DNA of 35,498 nucleotides from CAIZGX01 sp964385405 (GTDB lineage Bacteria; Bacteroidota; Bacteroidia; Flavobacteriales_D; Sanyastnellaceae), in the NCBI GenBank assembly GCA_964385405.1, contig CAYLOT010000025.1:1-35498 (forward strand), in the 5' to 3' direction. Below the pieces are notes generated by a model, which saw only the letters and a program-made list of their open reading frames with translations, searched no databases and was not told where the DNA came from. This document shows, one piece after another, positions 22,237-31,059 of the stretch. The first letter of the stretch is position 1. Each line of letters begins with the position of its first letter. The position numbers and the translations under genes were made by a program.

Positions 22237-22562
22237 AGGTAAGAATCAAGCAAAACGCCTTACGCTTTCGCATTACAGAAAAAGATGCAGAGCAACTGAA
22301 AAAGAACAAACCTGTTCAAGTCAGTTGCATTGTTTTTCACGGCGTTGAATTGGTCTTTCGCATTCACCCTTCAAAAGATGAGTTGAGCGAAATGATCTGG
22401 AAAGCTCCGGAAGTAGAACTTCACATTCCCGACTATGAGATTCAAGCCTTTCTTTCATCAAACAAAGAATCGTGGCACAAAGAATATTCCATAGACGGTA
22501 AACTTTTACTGTTATCGGTTGAAAAAGATTTGGCTTACTTTCGAAACGGATTTCATGCTTAA
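22233..22562 (+). CDS. DUF7009-like small protein
   Basis: This 109-residue protein overlaps the upstream gene by an ATGA start-stop. It opens MKVRIKQNALRFRITEKDAE and near the end has LLLSVEKDLAYFRNG; both stretches resemble the DUF7009 proteins of Bacteroidota, which begin MKIRIKGNSIRFRL-like and carry an LLVEKDFACL-like motif. It has no known activity. It sits directly before moaA (9 bases), a linkage that suggests involvement in molybdenum cofactor synthesis. There are no cysteines suited to metal binding beyond one. Confidence 0.68.
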   Translation: MKVRIKQNALRFRITEKDAEQLKKNKPVQVSCIVFHGVELVFRIHPSKDELSEMIWKAPEVELHIPDYEIQAFLSSNKESWHKEYSIDGKLLLLSVEKDLAYFRNGFHA

Positions 22563-22571
22563 TTTTTTTTC

Positions 22572-23552
22572 ATGTTGAACGATTCCTTCGGAAGAACACT
22601 GACATACGCGCGCCTTGCTGTTACAGACAAATGCAACCTGCGTTGTACGTATTGCATGCCCGAAGAAGGACTGCAGTGGCTTAAGAACGCACAATTGCTC
22701 TCTACTTCTGAATGGAAAACCATGCTGGAAGTACTTGCTTCAAGCGGAATAACGAAGATTCGTTTTACCGGAGGTGAACCCACTTCACGCGGAGACTTCT
22801 TCGAAATTGCAGCACATGCTTTCGAAATGAAAACCTTTCACTCCATTGGCATTACCACGAATGGAACCTTCAATGAGAAAAATTCAGAACAGTTTTTTCA
22901 ATTCCCTTGGAACGCCGTTAACCTTAGCATTGACTCGTTAAACGCCGAGCGTTTTCATCAAATGACTAAACGCAACGAAGTGCATCGCGTTCAAGAAACA
23001 CTTGCAAAACTTCTCGAAAAGAAAATAAAAACAAGCATCAATGCAGTCATTTTAGAGCATCACAACGAGGAAGATATATTCGAATTGGCGCAACTTACCC
23101 AAGAGAAAGACGTTCGTGTGCGCTTCATTGAAGAGATGCCGTTCAACGGAAAAGAATACCACCATGCGGTGAAGTGGAATTGGAAAAAATTAGAACAAGA
23201 ACTCACGCATCACTTTCCATCCTTAACTCCTGTGCCTTTCGAATCTGGCGCCACAGCGCAGAATTACACCATAGACGGACACGTTGGTAAAATCGGAATT
23301 ATAGCGGCATACAGCAGAACTTTCTGCGGCACGTGCAATCGCATTCGCATTACTCCTGAAGGATTTGTGAAATCTTGTTTGTACGCTCCGCCTTCACTCC
23401 TGCTTCGCACGCTGCTTCGTGAAGGAAAAACCAACGAAGAAATTCAGCATGCGCTGGAAGCTGCTTGTTTAAATAAACCCAAAGACGGATTCGCGGCTGA
23501 AGAAATGCAGGTTACGAAGAACTTTCAGAGCATGGCCTCGGTTGGAGGTTAA
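22572..23552 (+). CDS. moaA: GTP 3',8-cyclase MoaA
   Basis: This 326-residue radical SAM enzyme makes 3',8-cH2GTP, the first step of molybdenum cofactor synthesis. The N-terminal 4Fe-4S cluster cysteines are C21, C25 and C28 in CNLRCTYC. FTGGEPTSRGDF is the SAM-binding GGE region. The C-terminal cluster is formed by CGTCNRIRITPEGFVKSC, spacing C-x2-C-x13-C. The protein ends in GG, the double glycine needed for the reaction. All expected features are present and length is normal. It is last in an operon starting at 21283 and converges with moeA, the two stops overlapping by four bases. Together they indicate that the cell makes Moco. Confidence 0.96.
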   Translation: MLNDSFGRTLTYARLAVTDKCNLRCTYCMPEEGLQWLKNAQLLSTSEWKTMLEVLASSGITKIRFTGGEPTSRGDFFEIAAHAFEMKTFHSIGITTNGTFNEKNSEQFFQFPWNAVNLSIDSLNAERFHQMTKRNEVHRVQETLAKLLEKKIKTSINAVILEHHNEEDIFELAQLTQEKDVRVRFIEEMPFNGKEYHHAVKWNWKKLEQELTHHFPSLTPVPFESGATAQNYTIDGHVGKIGIIAAYSRTFCGTCNRIRITPEGFVKSCLYAPPSLLLRTLLREGKTNEEIQHALEAACLNKPKDGFAAEEMQVTKNFQSMASVGG

Positions 23553-24727
23553 AATTTGTAAAACGAAAGAACATCGTTTACTTCCACTTCCGTATTCGGA
23601 AGAACTTCAATAAATCCGTTTGCACCCAATGCACCCATGTAATCGCCAGATCCATTCTGACGAACAATCGTTGCAATTCTATTTCCATCGTTGTTGGATG
23701 AAAGGAACGCAGGAACATATATTGTTAAATCTGATGCATTCTTGTAGGTTGAAATGCACAACACTTTCTCTTCAGCATGATTCTTTAAATGCGGAAGCAA
23801 GTAGCGCGTTGCGCAATGCAGCACTGAAATGGGATTGCCTGGAAAGGCAAAGACCATAACGTCGTTCTTGCTGCCGAAAAAGAACGGCTTTCCCGGACGT
23901 TGCTTCACGCCGTGAAAATGTTTTTGAACTCCGTTCGCTTCTAACGCCTTCGCAACAAAATCGTATTTCCCTTTCGACACACCACCGGAAAAGCAAACGA
24001 TGTCGAAATTTTCTAATTCATGTTGAACGAAATGCGTTGTCTCCTGTTCATCGTCAGACAATCTGAAGACACTTACGCGACTGCAATGAGGAAACAACAA
24101 TGCTTGAAGCATTTCCAAATTGCTCGAGCGAATTTCATAATCGGCAGGCGTTTCATGCACTTCCACCAATTCATTTCCTGTTGAAACTACGGCAACCGAA
24201 AACTGCTTGAACACTTTCAATTTCGCTTTTCCAACAGAAGCCAAGGTGGCTATTTCCAGGGGGCCAATAGATGTTCCAACTGATAATATTTCTTCGCCTT
24301 GCTTTTGATCGAAACCTTTCGCGTGAATGTTTTGAAAATGCTTTATTTCTTCAACTTGAAACTGAACCACGGTTTCATTTCGAACAGATTTTTCATATTG
24401 AATCACAACCGAACATTCATTCGGTAGTACCGCGCCTGTCATGACTTCAATGCAACCGTTTTCATTTTTCAATGTTGAAGGAGCATCTCCAGCTGCTTGA
24501 ATTCCTTCAACAACAAATTCACGAATGCCCTTTTCCCAAGACGAAAACTGAAAAGCATAACCATCCATCATCACGCGATTGAAAGGCGGTTGGTCCCGGT
24601 CTGAGAAAACTTTTTCCGCTAGTATTCTTCCTGCTGCAGCTCCTAACGAAACCACTTCGATTTCAGACTGTGGAAAAACTTCCGCAATAATTTCAAAAGC
24701 CGCACCCGGTGTTACAAGCTCTTTCAT
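23549..24727 (-). CDS. moeA: Molybdopterin molybdenumtransferase MoeA
   Basis: This 392-residue protein inserts molybdate into adenylylated molybdopterin. The domain order is clear: an N-terminal part with GRILAEKVFSDRDQPPFNRV and MMDGYAF; a gephyrin-like second part; the core molybdopterin-binding part with VAVVSTGNELVEV, FSGGVSKGKYDFV and GKPFFFGSKNDVMVFAFPGN; and a C-terminal beta domain from about 325. Length is standard. Its ATG overlaps the TAA of the ABM-domain gene by one base, so the three leftward genes from 25825 form an operon. It converges with moaA. Confidence 0.95.
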   Translation of the reverse strand: MKELVTPGAAFEIIAEVFPQSEIEVVSLGAAAGRILAEKVFSDRDQPPFNRVMMDGYAFQFSSWEKGIREFVVEGIQAAGDAPSTLKNENGCIEVMTGAVLPNECSVVIQYEKSVRNETVVQFQVEEIKHFQNIHAKGFDQKQGEEILSVGTSIGPLEIATLASVGKAKLKVFKQFSVAVVSTGNELVEVHETPADYEIRSSNLEMLQALLFPHCSRVSVFRLSDDEQETTHFVQHELENFDIVCFSGGVSKGKYDFVAKALEANGVQKHFHGVKQRPGKPFFFGSKNDVMVFAFPGNPISVLHCATRYLLPHLKNHAEEKVLCISTYKNASDLTIYVPAFLSSNNDGNRIATIVRQNGSGDYMGALGANGFIEVLPNTEVEVNDVLSFYKF

Positions 24728-25026
24728 TACGGCAGTGTTATAAGGCTATTGACAGTCCAAGCCTCTGGCTGTGCGTTGAACAGTGCTTTGGTCTTAGGCC
24801 AAACAATTTTAAAAATATCGCTGCGTCGGTAGTTATTCAAATGCTCTTCGCTTTCCCATCTGCTGTGTGTAAAGAAAAAACTTGAATCATTCTCTTCCGT
24901 TTGCCAAAGCTCGAGATAAGTACAACCCTCAGCTGCTCGAATTTGGCTTTTGTGTTCGTTGAATATTGCAAGAAACAATTCAGCATTGTTTTTGTCGAAA
25001 GACATCTTAACGATTCGCGTCACCAT
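24727..25026 (-). CDS. Antibiotic biosynthesis monooxygenase (ABM) domain protein
   Basis: This 99-residue protein has the dimeric ferredoxin-like ABM fold: MVTRIVKMSFDKNNAELFLA, then EGCTYLELWQTEENDSSFFF, then RWESEEHLNNYRRSDIFKIV. The motif with the paired W and the helix-strand-helix order match putative quinol monooxygenases and heme-degrading relatives. No specific substrate follows. Its stop overlaps moeA (TAATG) and its start overlaps the upstream gene by 20 bases, so translation of all three is coupled. The ATG at 25026 is used because it keeps the whole first strand. Confidence 0.8.
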   Translation of the reverse strand: MVTRIVKMSFDKNNAELFLAIFNEHKSQIRAAEGCTYLELWQTEENDSSFFFTHSRWESEEHLNNYRRSDIFKIVWPKTKALFNAQPEAWTVNSLITLP

Positions 25027-25825
25027 GAAAAGAAATAGTTAAAGAGTCCCCTAATTTTAAATTCATTAATCTGCTAAACGAACTAGCTCTATCTCCGCCT
25101 ACTTCACGATTCATTGAAATAACTAAGAAACCATTTTGCCCCCAAAAAGCGACTTCATTTCCAATTTCTACATCTGCGAAGCGTTCATGGAATTTGTTAA
25201 TTGTTGTTTGTGGTCGAACAGGAATTGCAAAACTTCTTCCTTTACCAATTTCCTCGAATAATTTCCGCGTTAAGTTGAAGTATAAATTTCCAAAATGATC
25301 AACATAAAACACCTGCGTTACCAGATCTTGTCCATTCATGTATGGTTCCAGCCCTTTTATTCTCGCCAATTCTTGTAACCTCTCGCACCATTCTTCAGGT
25401 AAATTCCCTTGGCATATACGAGCGGCAGCAGTAGCAAAAACTCCCGACATAGGGAATCGAATGTTCTCTTCGCCTTCAATATCTAAACGATATATTTTCA
25501 ACATATCTATAGGTACTTCTGGAAACATGAGTGAAAAAACGCCATTATCTGCTGTGATTAAAAACCGATCCTGGTATTCGATAATAAGGTGTTCACGTGT
25601 GCTCAGCTTATAGCTACTTACACCGTTCATAAACACTGTACCGTATGGAAAACTGTCCCAAACACTGCGAAAAAGAAATGCAGCTTCTCCTATTTCACCA
25701 CTACCCACTTCATGGGAAATGTCAACAGGAATGATGGTCGGATTGTTATTCAGCAAAGCAGCTTTCACCAAAGAAACGTAGTGATCCTTGGTTCCAAGAT
25801 CTGATATGAGCGCAACAATTGACAT
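25007..25825 (-). CDS. SAM hydrolase (DUF62, S-adenosyl-L-methionine hydroxide adenosyltransferase)
   Basis: This 272-residue protein belongs to the fluorinase/chlorinase-like DUF62 family. It opens MSIVALISDLGTKDHYVSLV and continues with PVDISHEVGSGEIGEAAFLF, LITADNGVFSLMF and FYVDHFGNLYFNL. The D in SDLGTKDHYV and the asparagine and aspartate motifs are the SAM-binding positions. The family splits SAM to adenosine and methionine with water; the halogenases are exceptional members. A hydrolase is the parsimonious call, since the family's halide-binding loop is not evident. It is first in the operon with an ABM protein and moeA and is divergent from phoH. Confidence 0.9.
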   Translation of the reverse strand: MSIVALISDLGTKDHYVSLVKAALLNNNPTIIPVDISHEVGSGEIGEAAFLFRSVWDSFPYGTVFMNGVSSYKLSTREHLIIEYQDRFLITADNGVFSLMFPEVPIDMLKIYRLDIEGEENIRFPMSGVFATAAARICQGNLPEEWCERLQELARIKGLEPYMNGQDLVTQVFYVDHFGNLYFNLTRKLFEEIGKGRSFAIPVRPQTTINKFHERFADVEIGNEVAFWGQNGFLVISMNREVGGDRASSFSRLMNLKLGDSLTISFHGDANR

Positions 25826-25887
25826 GGATAAAATGGAATGGACACAAATTTCATTGAAATTTAAAGGTGTGCAACAGTAATTTCCAT

Positions 25888-25895
25888 TATTTTCG
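25888..25895 (+). promoter_or_regulatory. -7 element of phoH
   Basis: TATTTTCG fits the TAnnTTCG variant and predicts a start near 25901, which leaves 18 bases to the TTG start codon. No clear TTG at the ideal upstream spacing was found. Confidence 0.4.
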
Positions 25896-25918
25896 ACACA
25901 ATTAATTGTGCAAAAAAA

Positions 25919-26917
25919 TTGGCAGAAAAAGAGCTCTTCCTTCCTTCAATAGATCCTATTGAATTCTTCGGACCGAACAACGTTAAATTCAAGTTTGTTC
26001 AATCGAAATTCCCAAAGTTGAAAATCATGTCTCGTGGCAACATGCTCAAGGCTGTTGGAAGTGACGATGAGCTGCAGCGCTTAGACGATTTTCTAACGCT
26101 TATTTTTTGGCACATAGAAAAGTATCATAGCCTTTCACTTCAGCAGCTTGAGCGCATTTCATTGGGCGAAGTGAGTACTCCCGACATTCATACCCCGCAA
26201 GGAGATGTTTTGGTCTTCGGTCCGGGGGGAAATAAAATTACAGCCCGCACTCCGAATCAGAAAAAGATGGTAGACCTCATGAAGAAGAACGACATGCTGT
26301 TTGCCATTGGTCCTGCCGGAAGTGGAAAGACCTATACTGCAGTTGCACTGGCTGTAAAGGCTTTGAAGGACAAAGAAGTTCGACGAATCGTATTGACTCG
26401 TCCGGCGGTTGAAGCCGGCGAAAATTTGGGTTTCCTTCCGGGAGATTTGAAAGAGAAACTCGATCCATACTTGCAACCTTTGTACGATGCGCTTATGGAT
26501 ATGATTCCATACGACAAGTTGGCCGAATACATGGAGAAAGGTGTGATTGAAATTGCGCCACTCGCATTCATGCGCGGAAGAACTCTCGATAAAGCTTTTG
26601 TAATTCTCGACGAGGCGCAAAACGCTACGGTAACACAAATGAAAATGTTCCTGACTCGAATGGGACAGAACGCAAAATTTGTGATTACCGGAGACGCTAC
26701 GCAAATTGACTTACCTAAAAATCACATGAGCGGACTCATGCGTAGCGTAGAATTGCTTCGCGAGGTTGAAGGCATCGGTATCATTGAACTCACGGGCAGC
26801 GACGTTATTCGTCACCCGCTTGTAAAACGCGTAATCTCGGCGTTTGAGAAAATGGAAGCTGAGGCTCAAATGAAAAAAGATCAATTCGCAAAGCGCACTG
26901 ATTCGCCTGCGAATTGA
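25919..26917 (+). CDS. phoH: PhoH family ATPase
   Basis: This 332-residue protein is a PhoH/YbeZ-type P-loop ATPase. The N-terminal part (LPSIDPIEFFGPNNVKFKFV) has a KH-like RNA-binding look. Walker A lies in AIGPAGSGKTYTAVALAVKA, followed by TRPAVEAGENLGFLPGDLKE, and Walker B in FVILDEAQNATVTQMKMFLT. All are typical of YbeZ, which works with the endoribonuclease YbeY in rRNA processing. The start is a TTG; there is no upstream in-frame ATG, and a -7 box at 25888 supports it. Length is normal. It stands alone, divergent from the SAM hydrolase. Confidence 0.93.
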   Translation: MAEKELFLPSIDPIEFFGPNNVKFKFVQSKFPKLKIMSRGNMLKAVGSDDELQRLDDFLTLIFWHIEKYHSLSLQQLERISLGEVSTPDIHTPQGDVLVFGPGGNKITARTPNQKKMVDLMKKNDMLFAIGPAGSGKTYTAVALAVKALKDKEVRRIVLTRPAVEAGENLGFLPGDLKEKLDPYLQPLYDALMDMIPYDKLAEYMEKGVIEIAPLAFMRGRTLDKAFVILDEAQNATVTQMKMFLTRMGQNAKFVITGDATQIDLPKNHMSGLMRSVELLREVEGIGIIELTGSDVIRHPLVKRVISAFEKMEAEAQMKKDQFAKRTDSPAN

Positions 26918-26929
26918 TCTTAAATACTA

Positions 26930-29900
26930 TTACTTTTTAACGAAGCGCACCTGCTTCATCCCCTTGCCATCGTTGAATTCCATCAAGTAGATTCCGCTTG
27001 CCCAATTCGATACGTTCAATTCAATTCTGCTCGATGCTTTCGTAGCATGAATAATTCTACCCACTTCGTCGCGAACCGTAAAGTTCAACATGGTTTGAAT
27101 TCCTTCCACAATAACTACATCGGAAGACGGATTCGGAAATACATGCACCGCATTTAATGCCGACTCACTTACGCTTCCAACAATATCAATACTAATCACA
27201 TCAACAAAATCCGATGACTCGAAAGGATTACCCCAAAAATCGTGGCCACCTGATAAATTAATTCCCAAATTCATGCTAGTAAACCCTGCATCTACAGTTG
27301 TAAGTGTGAAAGTGAATCTGAAAGTGAATTCATCTATCCAAGTTCCTCCTGTCTGAGTGAAATAATTTAATACAAACGGATCTGTAAATTGAATAACCGG
27401 CGTCGAGGTTCCTTGCATGGATTCACTGTAAAACACATCAATAAAGAAATCAGATGTCAATCCTTCGTACAACGTTGTTGAAGGTGTAATTTGAACTGCA
27501 GTTGGATTCTCTGTATCAATAATGAAGACATTCGATTCAATCATTTCGGCTTGGTTACCATGAATATCAAATGCATTAATTACGGGCGATAAACTTGGGA
27601 AAAACTCTCCCGCATCGAATACTGCGTAGCTTACCATGTATGCGTTCGGAGTGCTCCAAACTGCGCTCGTTTCAACTAACGAGTTAATTGTAGGATCGCC
27701 TTCAACAAATGAAACCATAGGAACTAAACTCGTATTTACTTCATCATTCGCATCGAAAGAGAACACGATTTGGAAGCTTTGTCCTGCACTATTGTCGTTA
27801 AGAACGCCGTCGCTTGAAGTAACCGTTACTTGCGGATTGCGTGTATCAATGCTCAAAACATCGTTAAACGTATATTCTACTTGAAGATTACCTGCTAAAT
27901 CCGATGCATTCAAGGATTTCAAATTCAAATTCATCCATTCTTCATTCATGTCGGTAACATTGAATACCGCATGGTAGGTACTTGCGTTACTCCAATAACC
28001 TGCAGCCAAATCTTGAGTAAATCCAGCTGGAGTTCCATTTACAACAGACAGTTCTGCTGGTAAATTGGTGTCCATGGTTTTGTTGAAATAAAGAACCACC
28101 TCGGTTGTTCCAATTGCAGCAACTCCGTCGTTGATCATGGTGTTGGAAGCTACGGCTACCGTTGCTTCCGGAAGAACCATATCTACCTTCCAGTTTCCTC
28201 CAATGAACGCTCTTGCAAAACATCCGTCGGTAGCCTTACCTCCTAACACACGGAAATTAATACCGCTGTATTGTTGGCTTGCCTGCGCTACTGTGTATTC
28301 AACAACCAAAGCAGAATCGTTTAACCAAAACATATTTGATTGCGTCAGAACGCCAATAGACTCTAAATCAATTGAAACAAATGTTACCGTTGGAAGAGCT
28401 GCGGGTGACATCTCTCTGTTAAAATGGAAAATAGCGCTAACTGTGTTTCCAATATCAGTAGAGGAAATGATGGGATCTGAATAAGTAACATTGACAACAT
28501 GAGGAACAACTGCATTGTTGATAGACTCTGCAAAGTGAACAGCTTGAGGCCCTAATTCAATTCCTATTTTTCTTCCGGGAATGTCATCGTAAGCTGCATG
28601 AATCCCACCCCAAATGCGAGATAAGGAACATTGGTCTGCGGCATCTCGATATGTTGCCCACTGAAGAGTCACATCCGTAGAAGGCCCCTCTTCAAATACC
28701 AAATATTGATTCTGATTTGCTAAAAACTCTCCGATCCCACCGGGAAAAAATTCAGTTCCAGTAATGGCTGTCATTACCTCAGCAGCGGTTCTTGAATATG
28801 TCGAATGCCCACTTATATAACCTGCAAATGGCGGTGTGACAAAAGTTGGGCGCTGATAAGGCCACCAATTTTTCGCGAGAATCCAATCGGAGCCCGCGTA
28901 GGTGTTTGCTGGATTAGGTATATAACTCGGACCTTTCCATGATCGAATTTTCACTTGTCCGATGTCACCAGACATAAATCCGTTCAACGTATCTGATGGT
29001 TGAACCATTTCTATGAAACCTGGAATTAAAGGTAATCCTTGGTAATGGTAATTGGGTAAAGCTGGATCCGATGACTGACCATTATCTGCCATTTTTCGGA
29101 TAACCGAAACTGGTCGACTTCCATCGTAAAATCCTTTGATTCCCCATGCACAAATCGCAGCGTCGTGCATAGCACCTCCCATTGCAAAATAGGATTTAAC
29201 ATCCCATTCTAAGTCATCTAGAATCTCACCTTCGCCCCCCCATTTTCTAACAAAAAGTGGGTGGTCATGAACAACATTCATTATTTTAAACCAATGACCA
29301 GGAGGCGTTTCGCTCTGTGGTCCATCTGCCCAAAATTCAGCGAGAACTCGGGTAAAATCACCTCGCTTCACCAACTCAGGCGCATAGGGCTGACCTGTTA
29401 CCGGGTTCAATGAACGGCCCGTTCCGATGTCTCCCCCTGCAAGCAAATTATAAAAATTTGGATAATCATTTGGAGTTTCTGGTAAATATGGAATGTTACA
29501 CACATTCCCTGGCGAAATATCAATCATGGTCGTGTCGTCCGGAGTGAGGTGTGAAGACCAAGTCGCTACCATTACATTTCCGAAAACAAATGGATGTTCT
29601 AGGCTTGCTGTATCTTCAGGTAAAAGATACGGTGGCGGTCCTGGGTCTTTGTACACGTTCCAAAAATTACCATCTCTGAAATGAATTGTCTTATCTGCCT
29701 CGATCAAGGAAAATGGTTTTACATTTCCCCACTCGGGTGAAAGTGCAGATGGTGTTGGTAAACCTGGAAAACCATTTTGATCAACGAAGTTTGCCAAATT
29801 CAATGGTTGCCAGCGATTTATAAACGTGTTGTTCGGGTTACCAGGAAAAACGGGTAACATCGGTGCATTTACAGGAACGTAATACTGATTTGAATAATTC

Positions 29901-30421
29901 AACAACTGATTCGATCCGTCTTGATTTCCGTATGCGATGTATTGCGCAGCAATGTAATTTCCCAATTTTGCGGCATCCCCATCACTGTAGTCTGTAGATG
30001 TAATGGATGTGTTGAAACCGAGACCTGTCATAACAAAATTGGCCATCGTAAGTGTATTCAGCCAATTTGGAGAAAACTGGTAGCGATTAACAATCATGCG
30101 ATAGGCCGCATAGGTAATGGCTTTTTCTCTTGCCAATTGAATATTAGCAGGAGTTTGAATTCCGTTGAAAGGCGAATTAAATCCGTTCAAGGTTTGTCCA
30201 ATCAAATACGTTTTTGCGGTGTCGTCGAAAATTGCCCATGCGTCATACATTGCAGCATGGATGTGAAATAAATTTCGTGCGTGAATGGTAGGACGAGCAT
30301 TGTCGTTACGTATGGCTTGAAGAACAACTTCATCCCACTGACGCGCAACAGAATATTCCTGAGCCTGCATTGAAAATGCAGAAATTATAAGTAATGAAAA
30401 TCCGAGTAAAAAAGACTTCAT
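26930..30421 (-). CDS. Secreted vanadium-haloperoxidase-like protein with T9SS tail
   Basis: This 1163-residue protein has a signal peptide (MKSFLLGFSLLIISAFSMQA). Residues about 22-640 form an acid-phosphatase/vanadium-dependent haloperoxidase domain, with the vanadate-pocket motifs SRPVSVIR (435-442), SGHSTYSRTAAE (537-548) and SRIWGGIHAAYD (601-612). About 640-1080 is beta-rich, with several Ig/bacterial-type repeats, and the last 75 residues form a type IX secretion C-terminal domain: VHVFPNPSSDVVIVEG with the final MKQVRFVKK. It is exported by T9SS and anchored or released. Sequence relatives either oxidise halides or act as phosphatases, so the reaction is not fixed by motifs. This is the largest gene in the window and stands alone. 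Confidence 0.88.
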   Translation of the reverse strand: MKSFLLGFSLLIISAFSMQAQEYSVARQWDEVVLQAIRNDNARPTIHARNLFHIHAAMYDAWAIFDDTAKTYLIGQTLNGFNSPFNGIQTPANIQLAREKAITYAAYRMIVNRYQFSPNWLNTLTMANFVMTGLGFNTSITSTDYSDGDAAKLGNYIAAQYIAYGNQDGSNQLLNYSNQYYVPVNAPMLPVFPGNPNNTFINRWQPLNLANFVDQNGFPGLPTPSALSPEWGNVKPFSLIEADKTIHFRDGNFWNVYKDPGPPPYLLPEDTASLEHPFVFGNVMVATWSSHLTPDDTTMIDISPGNVCNIPYLPETPNDYPNFYNLLAGGDIGTGRSLNPVTGQPYAPELVKRGDFTRVLAEFWADGPQSETPPGHWFKIMNVVHDHPLFVRKWGGEGEILDDLEWDVKSYFAMGGAMHDAAICAWGIKGFYDGSRPVSVIRKMADNGQSSDPALPNYHYQGLPLIPGFIEMVQPSDTLNGFMSGDIGQVKIRSWKGPSYIPNPANTYAGSDWILAKNWWPYQRPTFVTPPFAGYISGHSTYSRTAAEVMTAITGTEFFPGGIGEFLANQNQYLVFEEGPSTDVTLQWATYRDAADQCSLSRIWGGIHAAYDDIPGRKIGIELGPQAVHFAESINNAVVPHVVNVTYSDPIISSTDIGNTVSAIFHFNREMSPAALPTVTFVSIDLESIGVLTQSNMFWLNDSALVVEYTVAQASQQYSGINFRVLGGKATDGCFARAFIGGNWKVDMVLPEATVAVASNTMINDGVAAIGTTEVVLYFNKTMDTNLPAELSVVNGTPAGFTQDLAAGYWSNASTYHAVFNVTDMNEEWMNLNLKSLNASDLAGNLQVEYTFNDVLSIDTRNPQVTVTSSDGVLNDNSAGQSFQIVFSFDANDEVNTSLVPMVSFVEGDPTINSLVETSAVWSTPNAYMVSYAVFDAGEFFPSLSPVINAFDIHGNQAEMIESNVFIIDTENPTAVQITPSTTLYEGLTSDFFIDVFYSESMQGTSTPVIQFTDPFVLNYFTQTGGTWIDEFTFRFTFTLTTVDAGFTSMNLGINLSGGHDFWGNPFESSDFVDVISIDIVGSVSESALNAVHVFPNPSSDVVIVEGIQTMLNFTVRDEVGRIIHATKASSRIELNVSNWASGIYLMEFNDGKGMKQVRFVKK

Positions 30422-30441
30422 AGTAAAAGGTTTAGGTACTA

Positions 30442-30449
30442 CGAAGATA
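30442..30449 (-). promoter_or_regulatory. -7 element of the haloperoxidase-like gene
   Basis: Reverse-strand TATCTTCG fits TAnnTTCG and lies 20 bases upstream of the ATG at 30421. Confidence 0.45.
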
Positions 30450-30483
30450 ACTCAACTCAAGATAAAAAGGTTTCAGACCTTTA

Positions 30484-31041
30484 TCAGGATTCGCAAACTT
30501 TTTTCAAATTGGCTAAGCCCCCTTCAAAGTCTTTTATTAATCTGCCTTGAAACATGAACATCATTCCTCTGTATTGAAATGGAATCTTACCCATGTCCAT
30601 GGTCCAAGAAACATCTGTCGTGCAGGTTGCGCAAGGAACAGTTAAGTCGTTAGAATTGCCAGACTCTCTGAAAGTAAAGGAACTCTTGTTCGGGTCTTGA
30701 AATCCTTCAAAGAGAAGTTCTGAATTAATCTCTGAATTCAATACAATTGACGTTATGGTTTGCGACCCATTACCCTCTGTACTTTTCCAAGTCCACTTAT
30801 GATGAACCATCATTGGATCACCTTCAAATGTGCTTTGCATATTCGGGTCTCGTTGACTCCACATGCTCCATTTCGACCAATTGCTGAAATCTCCAACTTG
30901 CTCAAACACTTCACTTGCCGGTGCATTGATCGTGATTGAACGTGTTACTTTCAATTCGCTCGGACCTACAAGACAAGCAATAACGTATAGGAGAACCAAT
31001 GACCCAATGATTATCCAGAAAATTTTAAGGAATTTCTTCAT
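30484..31041 (-). CDS. SRPBCC family protein
   Basis: This 185-residue protein begins with one transmembrane helix (FWIIIGSLVLLYVIACLVG, about 8-26). A START/SRPBCC domain follows: VTRSITINAPASEVFEQVGD with FSNWSKWSMW (about 34-62), strands, and a final long helix with RLIKDFEGGLANLKKVCE. The family holds hydrophobic ligands in a deep pocket and includes polyketide cyclase-like proteins; the ligand here is unknown. It follows the Spy-like gene by 18 bases, but a TATCTTCG box (31046-31053) in that gap suggests its own promoter. Confidence 0.86.
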   Translation of the reverse strand: MKKFLKIFWIIIGSLVLLYVIACLVGPSELKVTRSITINAPASEVFEQVGDFSNWSKWSMWSQRDPNMQSTFEGDPMMVHHKWTWKSTEGNGSQTITSIVLNSEINSELLFEGFQDPNKSSFTFRESGNSNDLTVPCATCTTDVSWTMDMGKIPFQYRGMMFMFQGRLIKDFEGGLANLKKVCES

Positions 31042-31045
31042 AAGG

Positions 31046-31053
31046 CGAAGATA
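31046..31053 (-). promoter_or_regulatory. -7 element of the SRPBCC gene, nearly leaderless
   Basis: Reverse-strand TATCTTCG ends 4 bases before the ATG at 31041, as at lgt. The SRPBCC gene may therefore be transcribed alone, within the 18-base gap after the Spy-like gene. Confidence 0.45.
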
Positions 31054-31059
31054 ATCATC

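Noticed and set aside
25007..25825. A fluorinase or chlorinase
   Set aside because: The family is mostly SAM hydrolases; no halide-site signature could be recognised.
26159..26704. Reverse-strand frame of 181 residues
   Set aside because: Shadow of PhoH; the forward strand has Walker A and B motifs.
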